Of a DNA stretch of 64,000 bases, positions 55,427-64,000 are shown in pieces. The translations under genes were made by a program, and so were the position numbers. Positions within the stretch are counted from its first letter, which is position 1; each line of letters opens with the position of its first letter. Origin of the DNA: Rhizorhapis sp. SPR117 (GTDB taxonomy: Bacteria > Pseudomonadota > Alphaproteobacteria > Sphingomonadales > Sphingomonadaceae); NCBI RefSeq assembly GCF_021742065.1, contig NZ_JAKKIE010000004.1, positions 83,157 to 147,156 of the forward strand, in the 5' to 3' direction. Below the pieces are notes generated by a model. The model worked only from the letters and a program-made list of their open reading frames with translations. It made no database searches and had not been told where the DNA came from.

Positions 55427-56200
55427 TCAGCCTTCGGGCGCAGGCTGCGGATCGGGCAGCGCCACGGTTTCGACGAGCAGGTTGAGTTGCGCGTCGCATC
55501 CGCGGGTGATGAGCATGGACGCCATGCTTTCCAGCCCTTCACTGTTTGCGTTCATGACGGAAAAGGTGATTTCAACCGGCTTTGCTTCCCCCGGCCAGCT
55601 TAGCTGATAGGCGCCACCGTCGCTGACTGGCAGCGCGGTTGGCCAACTCGTCCGGAATTGTCCCTTGTCGAAGGGGATTTTGGCGCTCTGCCCGCTTTTT
55701 TCGTCACGAGCGGTAAGCGTGATCGCTTCGGTCAGGTCAGGCCGCCAGAGTTGGATATTGGCAATATCGGGGATGCAGACGGTCGATGACTGACTGACAT
55801 CGACATACCACAGGTTAGGGCTGCGCGGCAGTTTGCCTTCATCGGCGCCGCCGCGGACCGCTCCGGTGCGCGCTGTTCGGACCCGTTGAGGGCCAAGCAG
55901 GCTGGCAAGGCCTGTGCGCGTATCGCTTGCCGTACCCGCCGTCGCGCTGGTGTTGAATGTTCCCGGTCCACGCAGGGTGCGCGTACCGCGACCGTCAAGG
56001 ATGGTCAGCATATCGCCGGCTTTCAGCGTCAGCACGCTGCTGTCGGCAATTTTCTTGCCGGGAGGGAAGCTGCCCGCAGAGGGGCCTCCAGCACGTACAA
56101 CGATCGTTTCGGCCAGAGCGCCGCCCGCAGGAATGGCGAGCAGTGCAAGGGCCATTGCCGACTTCATGGACTTCAGATGAAGCTTGCTAATCGAGTACAT
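55427..56200 (-). CDS. small exported protein of the CHAT/TPS cluster, function unknown
   Basis: 257 residues with a signal peptide (about 1-30, ending ALA). It has an early beta-rich segment (LKAGDMLTILDGRGTRTLRGPGTF) that resembles the FecR/SH3-like domains found in secreted signalling proteins, a Gly/Arg linker (about 85-125), and a C-terminal beta-sandwich-like part with two Cys. I do not recognise a named family with certainty. Start ATG 56200 has a strong GGAGGGG; the frame extends to 56296 but inside the cyclase gene. The start overlaps the cyclase end by 14 nt, so it is co-translated with it. Confidence 0.8.
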   Translation of the reverse strand: MYSISKLHLKSMKSAMALALLAIPAGGALAETIVVRAGGPSAGSFPPGKKIADSSVLTLKAGDMLTILDGRGTRTLRGPGTFNTSATAGTASDTRTGLASLLGPQRVRTARTGAVRGGADEGKLPRSPNLWYVDVSQSSTVCIPDIANIQLWRPDLTEAITLTARDEKSGQSAKIPFDKGQFRTSWPTALPVSDGGAYQLSWPGEAKPVEITFSVMNANSEGLESMASMLITRGCDAQLNLLVETVALPDPQPAPEG

Positions 56201-58169
56201 ATTCCCCTCCAGCTTGGCTGTGCTGTGCACGGTATAACAGATTTGCGAGCGCCGCATCGTTGGAATGTTGCGCAGAATAGGCCGCAAGCTCTTCAATGGC
56301 GACTGATTTATTGGTTACTAGCCGATTAAGAATCATCTGTATGTGATCGAAGTCACTGGCATTCAGATCAGGCCTTGGTTCGAAGATGTCGACGGGGGTG
56401 GACCGTCCGCGCAGCACGATCCGGCCCATGGGGCGCCACCAGTCAAGGCCCGAACGCTCTGTCGCCGCGCGGCTGGCGAGCACACAGGATTCCAGCTTTT
56501 TGTTCGCCGCTTCCAGTCGGGCGGCCGTATTCATGCTGTCGCCGAGCGCTGTATATTGGATGCGCCCCTCGCCGCCAAAATTACCGACAATCGCTTCGCC
56601 AAAATGCAGGCCGACACGGGTGCGACCGATAGGCGGCACGCCTTCGGGAATGTCCTTGCGAAAGGCCTCGCCCGCCTGCCACATGGCATAGGCGGCTCGC
56701 GCGGCACGCTCGCCATCGTCAGGCCGGGAAATCGGCGCGCCCCAGAAGGCGACGACTGCATCGCCCACAAATTTGTCGATGGTGCCGCCATATTCCAGTA
56801 CAACGTCGCTCAACATATCCAGATAGCGATTGAGCAATTGTGCGACCATTTCCGGCTCTATCGCGTGCGATAATTTGGTGAAGCCTTCCAGGTCGGTGAA
56901 AACCACGAAAATTTCGCGCTTTTCGCCGTGCAGCGACAGGCGTTCGGGATCATTCAATATTTCCTGCGCAATGTCGCGGGGCAGATATTTGCCAAGTGCC
57001 GATTGTGCAAATTTGCGCTGCTCAGAACCAATGGCCCGCGCTGCCGATCCTACGGTCCCATAGGCAATGAACCATGCCAGACCCCATCCGGTAGCGGGCA
57101 GATATTGCGTGTCCGTGCCATGATTTTGCAAAACGAAAGGCAAGCCCGTGAAAAAGGCGATCTGGATCAGTATGAATATTAGTTTTTTCCAGTTCTTGCC
57201 CTCGATTAAACTGGTGAGCACGCCTGCAATCACCACCAGCATGCCCGCCAGCCACAATATTCCGGTCGGAACCTGACCGGGCAGATAGCGATCCAGCATT
57301 TGCGCCAGAATATTGGCATGAACCTCCAGACCGATCATCCGCTTTCCGGTATAGGCGGTCATGGGTGTTTCGAACTGATCGAGATCGACAATATCGCCGC
57401 CGATCAACACGTAACGCCCCTTTATCTGGTCGGCAAAGGCCGCCGCAGTGTCGGGGTTGGCGAAAAGATCGATCGGAAATGATGCTATGACCGGCCGGTC
57501 GTCGGTGCGGGGAAGGCGGTATCGGATGCTGCCGGTATAGTTGGCAAAGGAAGAAGCATCCCCCATCATCGCGGGACCAAGCAGGGGCGGCAGTGTCCTG
57601 GGCTGTGCGGGCCAGCTTCGCGCGACGCCGTCATTGTCGACTTCCAGCCTGATGCTCGCGGGACGAACCTTGTCGCCTTTCAATCGCGCCATGAAATCGT
57701 CCAGAAATTGCTGCTGACGATATTCGATGTTGCCGCGATTGGTATCGAAACTGGCGTATGCAAGGAAAGTGGGCGTGCGCATCTTTGCAAAGACGGACAG
57801 CAGTTCCTCATCCTCATCCTGCGGCTGGTCGATCAGGATGTCGATGCCAATGGTCTTTGCACCCAGTGCATCAATGTTCGCCAGCGCCCGCGCCAGTGTC
57901 GCCCGGTCGAGCGGGGATCGCTTCTTCGTGTCGATGAGCGTGTCGTCGGTATAGACGACCATGACGATGCGGTCGTCCTGATCGACCGTTGGCGCGGTCG
58001 CTGTCATGCGCAGATCGTAAAAGGCCCGTTCAGCCTGCGCGATCAAGGGCAGATACCAACTAAACCGCGCCACCAGCACCGCCAGCACCAGGAATGCAAG
58101 CGTTCCGATCAATCGCACCCGACCGATATTGCGCAACAGCTTTTCGGGATTGTCGAGCAAGCTTTTCAC
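56187..58169 (-). CDS. CHASE2-domain class III adenylate/guanylate cyclase
   Basis: 660 residues. One N-terminal membrane helix (about 20-40), a periplasmic CHASE2 sensor (about 45-300, with YTDDTLIDTKKRSPLDR and GKRMIGLEVHANILAQML), two to three more helices (about 303-375), and a class III cyclase catalytic domain (about 420-620). Metal Asp in VVFTDLEGFTKL, the substrate Lys in IDKFVGDAVVAFWG and the NTAARL transition-state motif are present, so it should be active. Senses an extracytoplasmic signal and makes cAMP or cGMP. It lies 49 bp downstream of the CHAT gene and overlaps the next gene. Confidence 0.92.
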   Translation of the reverse strand: MKSLLDNPEKLLRNIGRVRLIGTLAFLVLAVLVARFSWYLPLIAQAERAFYDLRMTATAPTVDQDDRIVMVVYTDDTLIDTKKRSPLDRATLARALANIDALGAKTIGIDILIDQPQDEDEELLSVFAKMRTPTFLAYASFDTNRGNIEYRQQQFLDDFMARLKGDKVRPASIRLEVDNDGVARSWPAQPRTLPPLLGPAMMGDASSFANYTGSIRYRLPRTDDRPVIASFPIDLFANPDTAAAFADQIKGRYVLIGGDIVDLDQFETPMTAYTGKRMIGLEVHANILAQMLDRYLPGQVPTGILWLAGMLVVIAGVLTSLIEGKNWKKLIFILIQIAFFTGLPFVLQNHGTDTQYLPATGWGLAWFIAYGTVGSAARAIGSEQRKFAQSALGKYLPRDIAQEILNDPERLSLHGEKREIFVVFTDLEGFTKLSHAIEPEMVAQLLNRYLDMLSDVVLEYGGTIDKFVGDAVVAFWGAPISRPDDGERAARAAYAMWQAGEAFRKDIPEGVPPIGRTRVGLHFGEAIVGNFGGEGRIQYTALGDSMNTAARLEAANKKLESCVLASRAATERSGLDWWRPMGRIVLRGRSTPVDIFEPRPDLNASDFDHIQMILNRLVTNKSVAIEELAAYSAQHSNDAALANLLYRAQHSQAGGEYVLD

Positions 58170-58218
58170 CGATCAGCCCATCCCGCTTGGCGAGTTGGCT
58201 TTCGAGATGCTCGGCATC

Positions 58219-61200
58219 CTATTTACCAGCCAATAGCGGCCGCGCTCCGTCGCCAACAATCGCAAAACCGGACCAGTAGAACGGATGGGAGGTTGCAGCA
58301 TCATCCATCAACGGCGCTTCGGCCCTTTGCAAGGCTTCCCCGATATTTTCGCCTGCACCACCGCCGAACAAGCCGCCGATCAGTCGTTGCGTTGCGTCGA
58401 AATCGTCGGGCGCGGGCCAATGGCTGGCGATGACGGCGCGGCCGCCAGCACCGATAAAGGCACGAACCAGACCATCAAGCGCGCTGCCGCCGCCGGTTCC
58501 AAGTCCCGCCGCCCGCGTCGCTTCCTTGCTCGCTTGTCCTGCGGTGTCACATGCTGACAGGATGACCAGGTCGGCATCAAGACGCAGGTCGAAAATTTCG
58601 CTGAAATTCAACAGGCCGTCCGAATCTCCTGAACCAATGGAGGTGAGGAGAGCAGGGCGGGCCGGGCAACCGCTCTGTGGCGCCGTGACAAGGCCATGCG
58701 TGGCAAAATGCACGATGCGATAGTCGGTCAGGTCGTTCCGCGCCATAATCGCAGCATCGGTAAAGCCAGCGCCGGTAACGACTTCTGTCCCGTTCGGACC
58801 CAGCAGACTGGCGGCCTGACGAAGCTCGGTCGCTGCGATCGGGCGGTTCCATTCCTCAATCGGCCAGCGGCAACTCGGGCCGGTGGTGCCGGATGCCGAC
58901 CGGGTGGCTGCGGTGCTTACCATCGCCGAAACAGGCTCATTGTGACCAAAGCCAAGATATTGGCGCGATGCCTTCGATGCCGCAGCTGATCGCGCGTCAC
59001 GAAAGCCGCGAACGGAAATGGCGGTGCTGATCGCCCGATCGCGACCTAACCATTTGATGCCACGAAAATCGAACTCATCCGCCGCCGGGTCTTGCAGATG
59101 CTGCAAATAGCGATCCACTCCGGCCTGTTCCGTAACCAGCAGATTGGGGGGCAGGCGCAACATCGCGCCGTCGGGTTCAAAGATCAAATGGCTGACCGTC
59201 GCAACTCGCGCATCGACCGGACCGAAGATATCAAGATACAGCGCACGCGCCAATTCGACGTCAAACGGATAGGTGACCTGCACCCCCGCCACCACCGTCG
59301 AAATGGTTTCGCGCAGTTCATCGACCTTTGCATTCAGTTCCGCACTGGAAATTGACAGGCGATAGCCGGTGGCGCCCTGAGCATCGACATAGACGGTATA
59401 TATTCCGCCGCCGACACGTACCAGCTTCATATAGGCTTCGCCCGGTTTCAACACCGCTTGCAGATCGGCCAGGGTCACAGCCTCCCGGGAAACGGCGCGA
59501 TATTGGGGATAAGCGGCAAGGGCAGCCTGCGTTTCCAGTTGCTGGCGGCTGAGTGTGTCGATGTCCTGCCGTGCACCACCGATCAAGGGTACGGCCGTAG
59601 GGTCTTGCGCGCCAAGCTGGACGAGTCCCGCCAGTTCGATACGCGCACGCTCAATGTCCCGCGACAGCGAAACCGATTGCCGGAATAATCGTGCCGCTTC
59701 ATCGTCGCCCGACTGCAATTCGCGTGAAAGCACTTCCAGCGTATCGGCCGCCCCCGGGCGCACCATTATCTGGCTTGCCAGGAACATATCTTCGGCGAGT
59801 TTGGGCTGCGCGGGAATTTGCGACGAAAGCAGATCGAAATAAGGCTGCAACTGATTGGCCAGGCCCGTTACGATTGCCTGATTTGCCGTCGCACTCGCAA
59901 CAATTTGGCGGTAAAGACCAAGCGCTTCGTCATTGCGCCCACGCCGTACAAGGAAGGCGGCAAGCCGCGCCCGTGCGCCGTCCATGGCGGCAGTTTCGGG
60001 ATAGGAGGCGCTGAGCATCGCCAGGGCGTCGCGCAAATATGTGTCTGCTGCACCGAAATTGCCTTCCGCTTCGTGCGTCAGGGCAATTTCTGCCAGAATC
60101 TGTGCGCGCAACCGCGTTATCGATGTTACTCGCCCGTCACGCACTGAAATGGCATCGTTCAGCGCCTTTTCCAGTAGTTTCCTTGCTTCACCAGGCTTGC
60201 CCTGTAACCGCAGCACGGTGCCGCGAAGCTGCCCCGCCTGCGCATCGATAATGGCCGCACGTTCATCGGCAGTGAGGCGAGCGGCCTGCGTTGCGCCCAT
60301 CACCCGGTTGGCGGGAGTTGTGCTATTGATCTCTGCGGTCAGTTGCGGGCTGAGTTCAATCCCTGAAGCGCTGGCTATCACTGGTTGCCCAACAGGCAGC
60401 ACAGGCCGGTTCAATATCGCCAGTGCGGCATCATATTGCCGCTGGTTCAATTGATGCATGGCTTCAAAATTGCGGCGCAGACGAACCTGTACCGGATCAA
60501 GGGTCGCCATTTGCGCGGCCTTCGCAAATAAGGCGTCGGCCTGTTCGAATTCACTCAGATTGGAAAGCTGCAAAGCTTTGTTGATCGTATATTCATGCTG
60601 TCGGGCTTCGCGTTCGGTAGCCGTCAGCCGTGCCTCGTCGGCTTCGTTCAGTCGCTCCTGCAACGTATCGAAAAATTCGGCGGCCTCGGCATAATTGCCG
60701 CTGTTGTTGCGGCGATATCCTTCCGCCAGCGATGTCTGCGGGTCGAGTGTGGATGCCTGTAATCGCGCGAAAGCCGCCGGATCGTCCGATCCACTGGTCG
60801 CAATGCTGATTGGGCCATCGACGATCCTGTCGGCGGCGATCGTGCGTAGCGCCAGTTGCAAGGCACTGTCATAGCTCGCAAAGCCTTGCACATAATATGT
60901 GGTTTTGCCGTCTTTGTAGCTGTGAATCACATAGCCAAGCTCCGCATCGGCCATTGTGCACATGCGCGTCGTCACGTCATCAAGTTCGCCAATCTGCGTC
61001 GTGCCGGGTGCAGCGCATGTCACCTTTGCGGCGCGCGATGTTTCCAACCGCGCATCAATATCGGCTCCATCGGCACGAAGGGCATAAAGTTGACCGACCG
61101 GTTTTGCCGCATCACGGCAAACCAGCGTCCAGGCGCGATCGAACATACCGGCAATGGCCGGATCAACGGCCCGGCTCTGCGCCTGACACAGCACGCCGCC

Positions 61201-61317
61201 GCCGCTGCCCAGCCGGAAACTGTCCATCATGCGCGGTTTCAGGTCCTGCGCCCCGGCACTTCCTGCGGACAGCAATGTCGATAACAGGAAGGCCCTACAA
61301 ATCGAACCCAGTCGCAC
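58219..61317 (-). CDS. exported TPR-CHAT caspase-like protease
   Basis: 1032 residues. Signal peptide (about 1-24, AGSAGAQ), an N-terminal domain, a long region of helical TPR-like repeats (about 200-560), then a CHAT domain (about 720-1032). The caspase-type dyad is visible: His874 in HFATHGLV and Cys923 in LSACDTA. GTG start with GGGGGA at about 6 nt. First gene of the cluster. CHAT peptidases (separase/caspase clan) are often encoded with CHASE2 cyclases and haemagglutinin-type exoproteins, especially in cyanobacteria; the substrate is unknown but TpsA, TpsB or the 257-residue protein are candidates. Confidence 0.9.
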   Translation of the reverse strand: MRLGSICRAFLLSTLLSAGSAGAQDLKPRMMDSFRLGSGGGVLCQAQSRAVDPAIAGMFDRAWTLVCRDAAKPVGQLYALRADGADIDARLETSRAAKVTCAAPGTTQIGELDDVTTRMCTMADAELGYVIHSYKDGKTTYYVQGFASYDSALQLALRTIAADRIVDGPISIATSGSDDPAAFARLQASTLDPQTSLAEGYRRNNSGNYAEAAEFFDTLQERLNEADEARLTATEREARQHEYTINKALQLSNLSEFEQADALFAKAAQMATLDPVQVRLRRNFEAMHQLNQRQYDAALAILNRPVLPVGQPVIASASGIELSPQLTAEINSTTPANRVMGATQAARLTADERAAIIDAQAGQLRGTVLRLQGKPGEARKLLEKALNDAISVRDGRVTSITRLRAQILAEIALTHEAEGNFGAADTYLRDALAMLSASYPETAAMDGARARLAAFLVRRGRNDEALGLYRQIVASATANQAIVTGLANQLQPYFDLLSSQIPAQPKLAEDMFLASQIMVRPGAADTLEVLSRELQSGDDEAARLFRQSVSLSRDIERARIELAGLVQLGAQDPTAVPLIGGARQDIDTLSRQQLETQAALAAYPQYRAVSREAVTLADLQAVLKPGEAYMKLVRVGGGIYTVYVDAQGATGYRLSISSAELNAKVDELRETISTVVAGVQVTYPFDVELARALYLDIFGPVDARVATVSHLIFEPDGAMLRLPPNLLVTEQAGVDRYLQHLQDPAADEFDFRGIKWLGRDRAISTAISVRGFRDARSAAASKASRQYLGFGHNEPVSAMVSTAATRSASGTTGPSCRWPIEEWNRPIAATELRQAASLLGPNGTEVVTGAGFTDAAIMARNDLTDYRIVHFATHGLVTAPQSGCPARPALLTSIGSGDSDGLLNFSEIFDLRLDADLVILSACDTAGQASKEATRAAGLGTGGGSALDGLVRAFIGAGGRAVIASHWPAPDDFDATQRLIGGLFGGGAGENIGEALQRAEAPLMDDAATSHPFYWSGFAIVGDGARPLLAGK

Positions 61318-61513
61318 AGCATTCCCCCATTGTAAAATCAGGCTTTTCGACGTGATGGCGTCGGTTGTTTACTTATTCTTTTGACCCGTGGCGTTGCTAC
61401 CGTCTCTACAGCTTCGGGGCAAGCAGGTTAAGGGAAATACCTCACATGGCCGCATCCGGCGTGCTTGCCGTTCCTTATGAGAATATTAACCGAAATATTG
61501 CATTGTTCCTGTT

Positions 61514-62971
61514 ATGGACCACATCTATCGAATTGAAGACCGCAGTTTATCGGATCAGACGACTGCGTCTGAAATCGAAACAGAGGAATCTGATGTAGTA
61601 CTGCGGGAACATTCCGGCGGACTGCATGATCCAGTTCATTCCGAATCGCGCAGATTTTATCTGTCGATAGGAACAAAATTCGTACTCTCCTTGCTCATAG
61701 CCATCACATGGACGGGCTTGAGCGTCTGGCTTTCCGCTCGTTGGGTGGAGGAACTGGCGGTCATTACCGGGTGGGTCTTCGCTATCATTGCGATCGGCTT
61801 CATTGCCTATGTGCCGGGCTTCATGAACGCCTTCCTGATTTCGACGCTGCTTTTCGATCGGAAACCGCCGTTCAAACAGGTTGAACACTATCCCGGCCTG
61901 ACTGTGCTGGTCGCTGCCTATAATGAAGAGAGCGCCATCAAGGACACTCTTACCAGCCTTGCGCGGCAGGATTATGCGGGAAAGCTCGAGGTTCTCGTTC
62001 TGAACGACGGTTCGAAGGATGGTACGGCTTCTGTAGTACGGGAGACTCTGACGACCTTGCAGTTGCCCGGCAACATTTCAGTTCAATTGCTTGATTTTGA
62101 ACGCAATCGCGGCAAGTCCGCTGTTCTGAACGATGGATTGCGCGCGGCGAGCCATGATCTGATTGCGACCGTGGACGGCGATTGCTGGGTGCGTACCGAC
62201 GGACTGACCAACATCGTCCGTCGCATGCTGTCCGATCCCGCGGGCACCGAAGCCATAGCCGGGGCCGTGATGGTGCGTAATTCGCGGATCAACCTGCTGA
62301 CCCGTGCGCAGGAATGGGATTATTTCCACGGCATTGCGGCGGTAAAACGCATGCAGGGCATGTATCATGGCACGCTGGTCGCTCAGGGCGCGTTTTCGCT
62401 CTATCGACGCCAATCGCTCGAAGAGGTTGGCGGATGGCCGGAATCGGTTGGTGAAGACATCGTCGTGTCATGGGCCCTTCTGGCCCGTGGCTACCGCATC
62501 GGCTATGCGGCCAATGCCCTTGCCTTCACCAATGTGCCAGAGGAAATGCGGCAGTTTGCGCTACAAAGAAAGCGCTGGTCGCGCGGCTTGATGGAAGCGT
62601 TCAAGCTGCATTGGCGGCTTCTCTTCAAAAAGCGGATGATGACACTGTTCATCTGGTGGAACGTCCTCTTTCTGCCGCTCGATCTTGTCTATACCTTCGT
62701 CTTTATTCCGGGGCTGGTGTTGGCGATGTTTGGCCATTTCTATATCGCCGGACCGTTGACGCTCGCGGTGCTACCGCTCTCGGCTCTTTGGAACACGGTC
62801 ATATTCCGCATTCAAAAGGATGTCTTCTATCGGCAGGAGTTGAAGGTTCGCCGGAACATTGGGGGATTTCTGTTCTATTCCCTTGCCTACAGCCTGCTGA
62901 TGCAGCCTGTGTGCGTCTGGGGCTACATTGTTGAACTATTAGGTATGAGAAAAGCTTGGGATACGAAATGA
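61514..62971 (+). CDS. membrane family-2 glycosyltransferase (PgaC/IcaA-like)
   Basis: 485 residues. N-terminal acidic tail, two helices (about 52-75 and 85-110), a cytoplasmic GT-A domain (about 130-370) with VLVAAYNEE, VLNDGSKDG, VDGDCW, a GED motif and the acceptor/processivity motif QRKRW, then three to four C-terminal helices. The arrangement is that of processive synthases (poly-N-acetylglucosamine, cellulose, hyaluronan type). The sugar is not predictable. Its stop overlaps the next ATG by 4 nt. Confidence 0.9.
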   Translation: MDHIYRIEDRSLSDQTTASEIETEESDVVLREHSGGLHDPVHSESRRFYLSIGTKFVLSLLIAITWTGLSVWLSARWVEELAVITGWVFAIIAIGFIAYVPGFMNAFLISTLLFDRKPPFKQVEHYPGLTVLVAAYNEESAIKDTLTSLARQDYAGKLEVLVLNDGSKDGTASVVRETLTTLQLPGNISVQLLDFERNRGKSAVLNDGLRAASHDLIATVDGDCWVRTDGLTNIVRRMLSDPAGTEAIAGAVMVRNSRINLLTRAQEWDYFHGIAAVKRMQGMYHGTLVAQGAFSLYRRQSLEEVGGWPESVGEDIVVSWALLARGYRIGYAANALAFTNVPEEMRQFALQRKRWSRGLMEAFKLHWRLLFKKRMMTLFIWWNVLFLPLDLVYTFVFIPGLVLAMFGHFYIAGPLTLAVLPLSALWNTVIFRIQKDVFYRQELKVRRNIGGFLFYSLAYSLLMQPVCVWGYIVELLGMRKAWDTK

Positions 62972-63921
62972 GGGGGACCGCCGTTTCAATATATGTGAGC
63001 CTGATCGCGCTGGTCGGCAACTCAGCCATCGCCCAGGATGCGTCTGTAACCAACGCTAGCGGTATGGAATCGATGGAGAGCGGCAACGGGCGTCAGCACG
63101 CCGTTGGTACGGACATCTTCATGTCGACCGATGCGGATCATACCGACGTTTATCGGGCTGGCATCAATCTGGACGGCAACTATCGCGGCAACGATCAATA
63201 TTGGGGCGTGCGCTTTGAACAGGCCTGGTACAAGCCCTTAGCGCAGAAAGCCCGAAAGCGCGAACGGGGCTTTCTGCGCTATGCCGACAAAAGCAAGGAT
63301 TGGGCCTGGAACACCCAGATCGGGACCGATGGGCACACCGTCATTGGATCGGCCAGCATTCATAACGATGCGCCCATGCGGCAGGAATATTTTGTCGAAC
63401 GCGACATTGTCGAAACACCATTAGGTGTCGATCAGGGCATCTATTACACCTTCGTGGGTGGTGCTGTTGATCTACCCGTCAATGACAGGAACAATTTCAC
63501 GCTGGTCGCTGGAATACAGGAATTCACCGGTAAGAATGTACGCCTGCATGCCAGAGGCACTTATACGCATTCCATCAAGCCGGAATGGGGTTTGAGCTTT
63601 CAGTTGCGATCACGTTATTATCACAGCACGCATCCGCGCGAATATGACTATTATTCCCCCCGCTGGTATGTACAGGTTCTGCCTGTTCTCCAGATGCGCC
63701 GTTATTCTGGGGGATGGCGATATATGGTAGCCGGAGGCTTTGGCGGTCAGCGTGATGCCAACAGCGATTGGCAATCATCCCGCTTTGCCGCCGTTGAAGT
63801 TTCGAGTCCTGCCAACCATGGCTGGTTCGTAAAGGCTGGCGCGCAATACAGTAATACGCCGCTTCCCACCGGCATCTATGACTATGGACAATTCTCGCTT
63901 GCGCTGGTCAAGACATTTTAG
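62968..63921 (+). CDS. outer-membrane beta-barrel protein coupled to the glycosyltransferase
   Basis: About 317 residues. A signal peptide (about 1-22, ending AIAQ) precedes amphipathic beta-strands, with Tyr/Trp/Arg-rich stretches such as YHSTHPREYDYYSPRWYVQV, ending in the C-terminal Phe typical of outer-membrane proteins. It begins at the ATGA overlap with the glycosyltransferase; the frame is open 12 nt further upstream. Its position suggests export or outer-membrane handling of the polysaccharide made by the neighbouring synthase. I do not recognise the exact family. Confidence 0.82.
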   Translation: MRGTAVSIYVSLIALVGNSAIAQDASVTNASGMESMESGNGRQHAVGTDIFMSTDADHTDVYRAGINLDGNYRGNDQYWGVRFEQAWYKPLAQKARKRERGFLRYADKSKDWAWNTQIGTDGHTVIGSASIHNDAPMRQEYFVERDIVETPLGVDQGIYYTFVGGAVDLPVNDRNNFTLVAGIQEFTGKNVRLHARGTYTHSIKPEWGLSFQLRSRYYHSTHPREYDYYSPRWYVQVLPVLQMRRYSGGWRYMVAGGFGGQRDANSDWQSSRFAAVEVSSPANHGWFVKAGAQYSNTPLPTGIYDYGQFSLALVKTF

Positions 63922-63982
63922 CGCTAGTCACCCGGAACTGTAATCCACCTCATTGATTCACGCCTCTTTGAGGAGATGAACA

Positions 63983-64000
63983 ATGCTAGGTCGGCAGGCA
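63983..64000 (+). CDS. start of a further plus-strand gene (partial)
   Basis: ATG 63983 is preceded by AGGAG at 63971-63975 with 7-nt spacing. Only six codons (MLGRQA) lie inside the window. It may belong to the glycosyltransferase operon, 61 bp after the previous stop. Confidence 0.4.

Overview
The window is GC-rich, densely packed bacterial DNA, most likely a chromosome segment of an alphaproteobacterium of the order Sphingomonadales (Sphingomonas/Sphingobium/Sphingopyxis type). This is inferred from the gene set and protein style: a GapR-type DUF2312 protein, a DUF1244 protein, yebC-ruvCAB directly upstream of ybgC-tolQRAB-pal, a fused ThiS-ThiG, a fatty acyl-AMP ligase, an LpxO-like hydroxylase, and numerous short palindromic intergenic repeats. 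I saw no rRNA, tRNA, CRISPR array, integrase or transposase gene.

Layout. 1-3.4 kb: a secreted two-domain M16 metallopeptidase and a small conserved protein. 3.5-11.7 kb, minus strand: housekeeping run yebC-ruvC-ruvA-ruvB-ybgC-tolQ-tolR-tolA-tolB-pal (Holliday junction resolution, then the envelope-constriction Tol-Pal machine), preceded by gapR and a DUF1244 gene. 11.8-16.0 kb, plus strand: pyruvate kinase and PEP carboxylase, the two enzymes that compete for PEP. A structured intergenic region at 16.0-16.4 kb holds a terminator and a candidate non-coding RNA. 16.4-22.4 kb, minus strand: a metallophosphoesterase and an unusual redox module made of a flavoprotein with two cyclic-nucleotide-binding domains and a multi-cluster ferredoxin tail, a membrane cytochrome-b-like protein, and an FHA-domain protein fused to a decaheme cytochrome c. 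A CcmI-like TPR protein diverges from it. 23.5-36.3 kb: thiSG, aroQ, accBC, arsC, an orphan ParA-like ATPase, a GGDEF-EAL protein, a fatty acyl-AMP ligase, recX, an Asp/Asn beta-hydroxylase, a DUF192 lipoprotein and an SBF-type symporter.

36.3-45.7 kb, minus strand: a tightly overlapping four-gene operon encoding a pentaheme cytochrome, a lipoprotein with two GlcG/HbpS domains, an outer-membrane beta-barrel, and a 1365-residue decaheme cytochrome with an LVIVD-repeat beta-propeller. It looks like a porin-cytochrome electron conduit. Two of its genes carry palindromic repeat elements inside their coding sequence near the N-terminus. 45.9-48.9 kb: aldehyde dehydrogenase and an acetolactate-synthase-like ThDP enzyme.

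49.0-61.3 kb, minus strand: a CHAT caspase-like protease, a CHASE2-class III cyclase, a small exported protein, a TpsB transporter and a 1.5-kresidue TpsA exoprotein, apparently one envelope signalling/secretion module. 61.5-64 kb, plus strand: a membrane family-2 glycosyltransferase coupled to an outer-membrane protein, and the start of one further gene.

The most interesting material is the pair of multiheme redox loci, the CHAT/CHASE2/two-partner-secretion cluster (cAMP made there could in principle be read by the cNMP domains of the first redox module), and six REPIN-like repeat doublets that share one geometry (28-32 nt arms, 33-38 nt spacer).
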